Source: Pseudonocardia bannensis (GTDB taxonomy: Bacteria; Actinomycetota; Actinomycetes; Mycobacteriales; Pseudonocardiaceae). Taken from it: 32,465 bases of DNA. This document shows positions 32,420 through 32,465 of this stretch, piece by piece. A model generated the notes under the pieces. It did no database searches. It was not told the origin of the DNA and was given only the letters and a program-made list of their open reading frames with translations. The stretch spans positions 1 to 32,465 of the forward strand of contig NZ_JAAXKZ010000062.1 of assembly GCF_012911875.1 (NCBI RefSeq), given 5' to 3'. The translations under genes and the position numbers were made by a program. Every line of letters begins with the position of its first letter. Position 1 is the stretch's first letter.

Positions 32420-32465
32420 AGGGCAGGTCGGGCGGGAGGACGGACGGTTGCGCGCGGGCCGGGGG

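Overview
The DNA is very GC-rich with strongly G/C-ending codons, frequent GTG starts and candidate leaderless starts. It carries the dut / DUF3093 / DUF4193 / cei / suhB / sigA gene order known from mycobacteria (the Rv2696c-Rv2703 neighbourhood). This points to an actinobacterium, most likely a member of the Pseudonocardiaceae such as Pseudonocardia; that placement is inferred from protein character and gene order only.

Layout. Positions 1-7740 are a conserved housekeeping block: DUF3710 protein, dut, DUF3093, DUF4193, an inserted phosphotransferase, cei, suhB and the principal sigma factor sigA with a strong terminator. At the extreme left (1 to about 123) the DUF3710 gene runs out of frame into a 41-codon piece of polyphosphate kinase, so the left edge is a rearrangement junction or an assembly misjoin. 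Positions 7741-14745 are looser accessory DNA. They hold a small conserved-looking protein, two secreted proteins, eroded gene fragments (AHSA1/SRPBCC, LysR C-terminus, possible STAS end), an intact LysR regulator with a short upstream ORF, and a divergent DJ-1/PfpI - TetR pair that shares two clear operators. Positions 14746-17482 are the katG-furA peroxide defence operon.

Positions 17483-21670 hold a small secreted protein, a Pro/Glu-rich membrane-anchored protein whose start codon appears to be lost, an ECF-type sigma factor with a cupredoxin lipoprotein, and an orphan GvpU-like gene. Positions 21802-26323 are a tightly overlapped three-gene operon: DUF3556 multi-pass membrane protein, FAD-dependent phytoene-desaturase-like oxidoreductase, PucR regulator. 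Divergent from it is a DUF2236 (MpaB / rubber-oxygenase-like) protein whose 5' end is a tandem 12-bp repeat. Positions 27757-32419 form a sensory cluster: a small protein, an 11-codon leader ORF, a NarL-type sensor kinase in which the phospho-acceptor His is replaced by Asn, a GAF-PucR regulator, and a double-PAS protein with no output domain.

Best candidates for something new are the DUF3556/FAD oxidoreductase/PucR operon opposite a DUF2236 oxygenase (a possible regulated membrane redox or lipid-modifying system), the kinase lacking its phospho-acceptor, the in-frame (QVDR)n repeat carrying repeated Shine-Dalgarno/GTG units, and the DUF3710-ppk junction. No tRNA, rRNA, CRISPR array, intact insertion sequence or prophage gene was seen.
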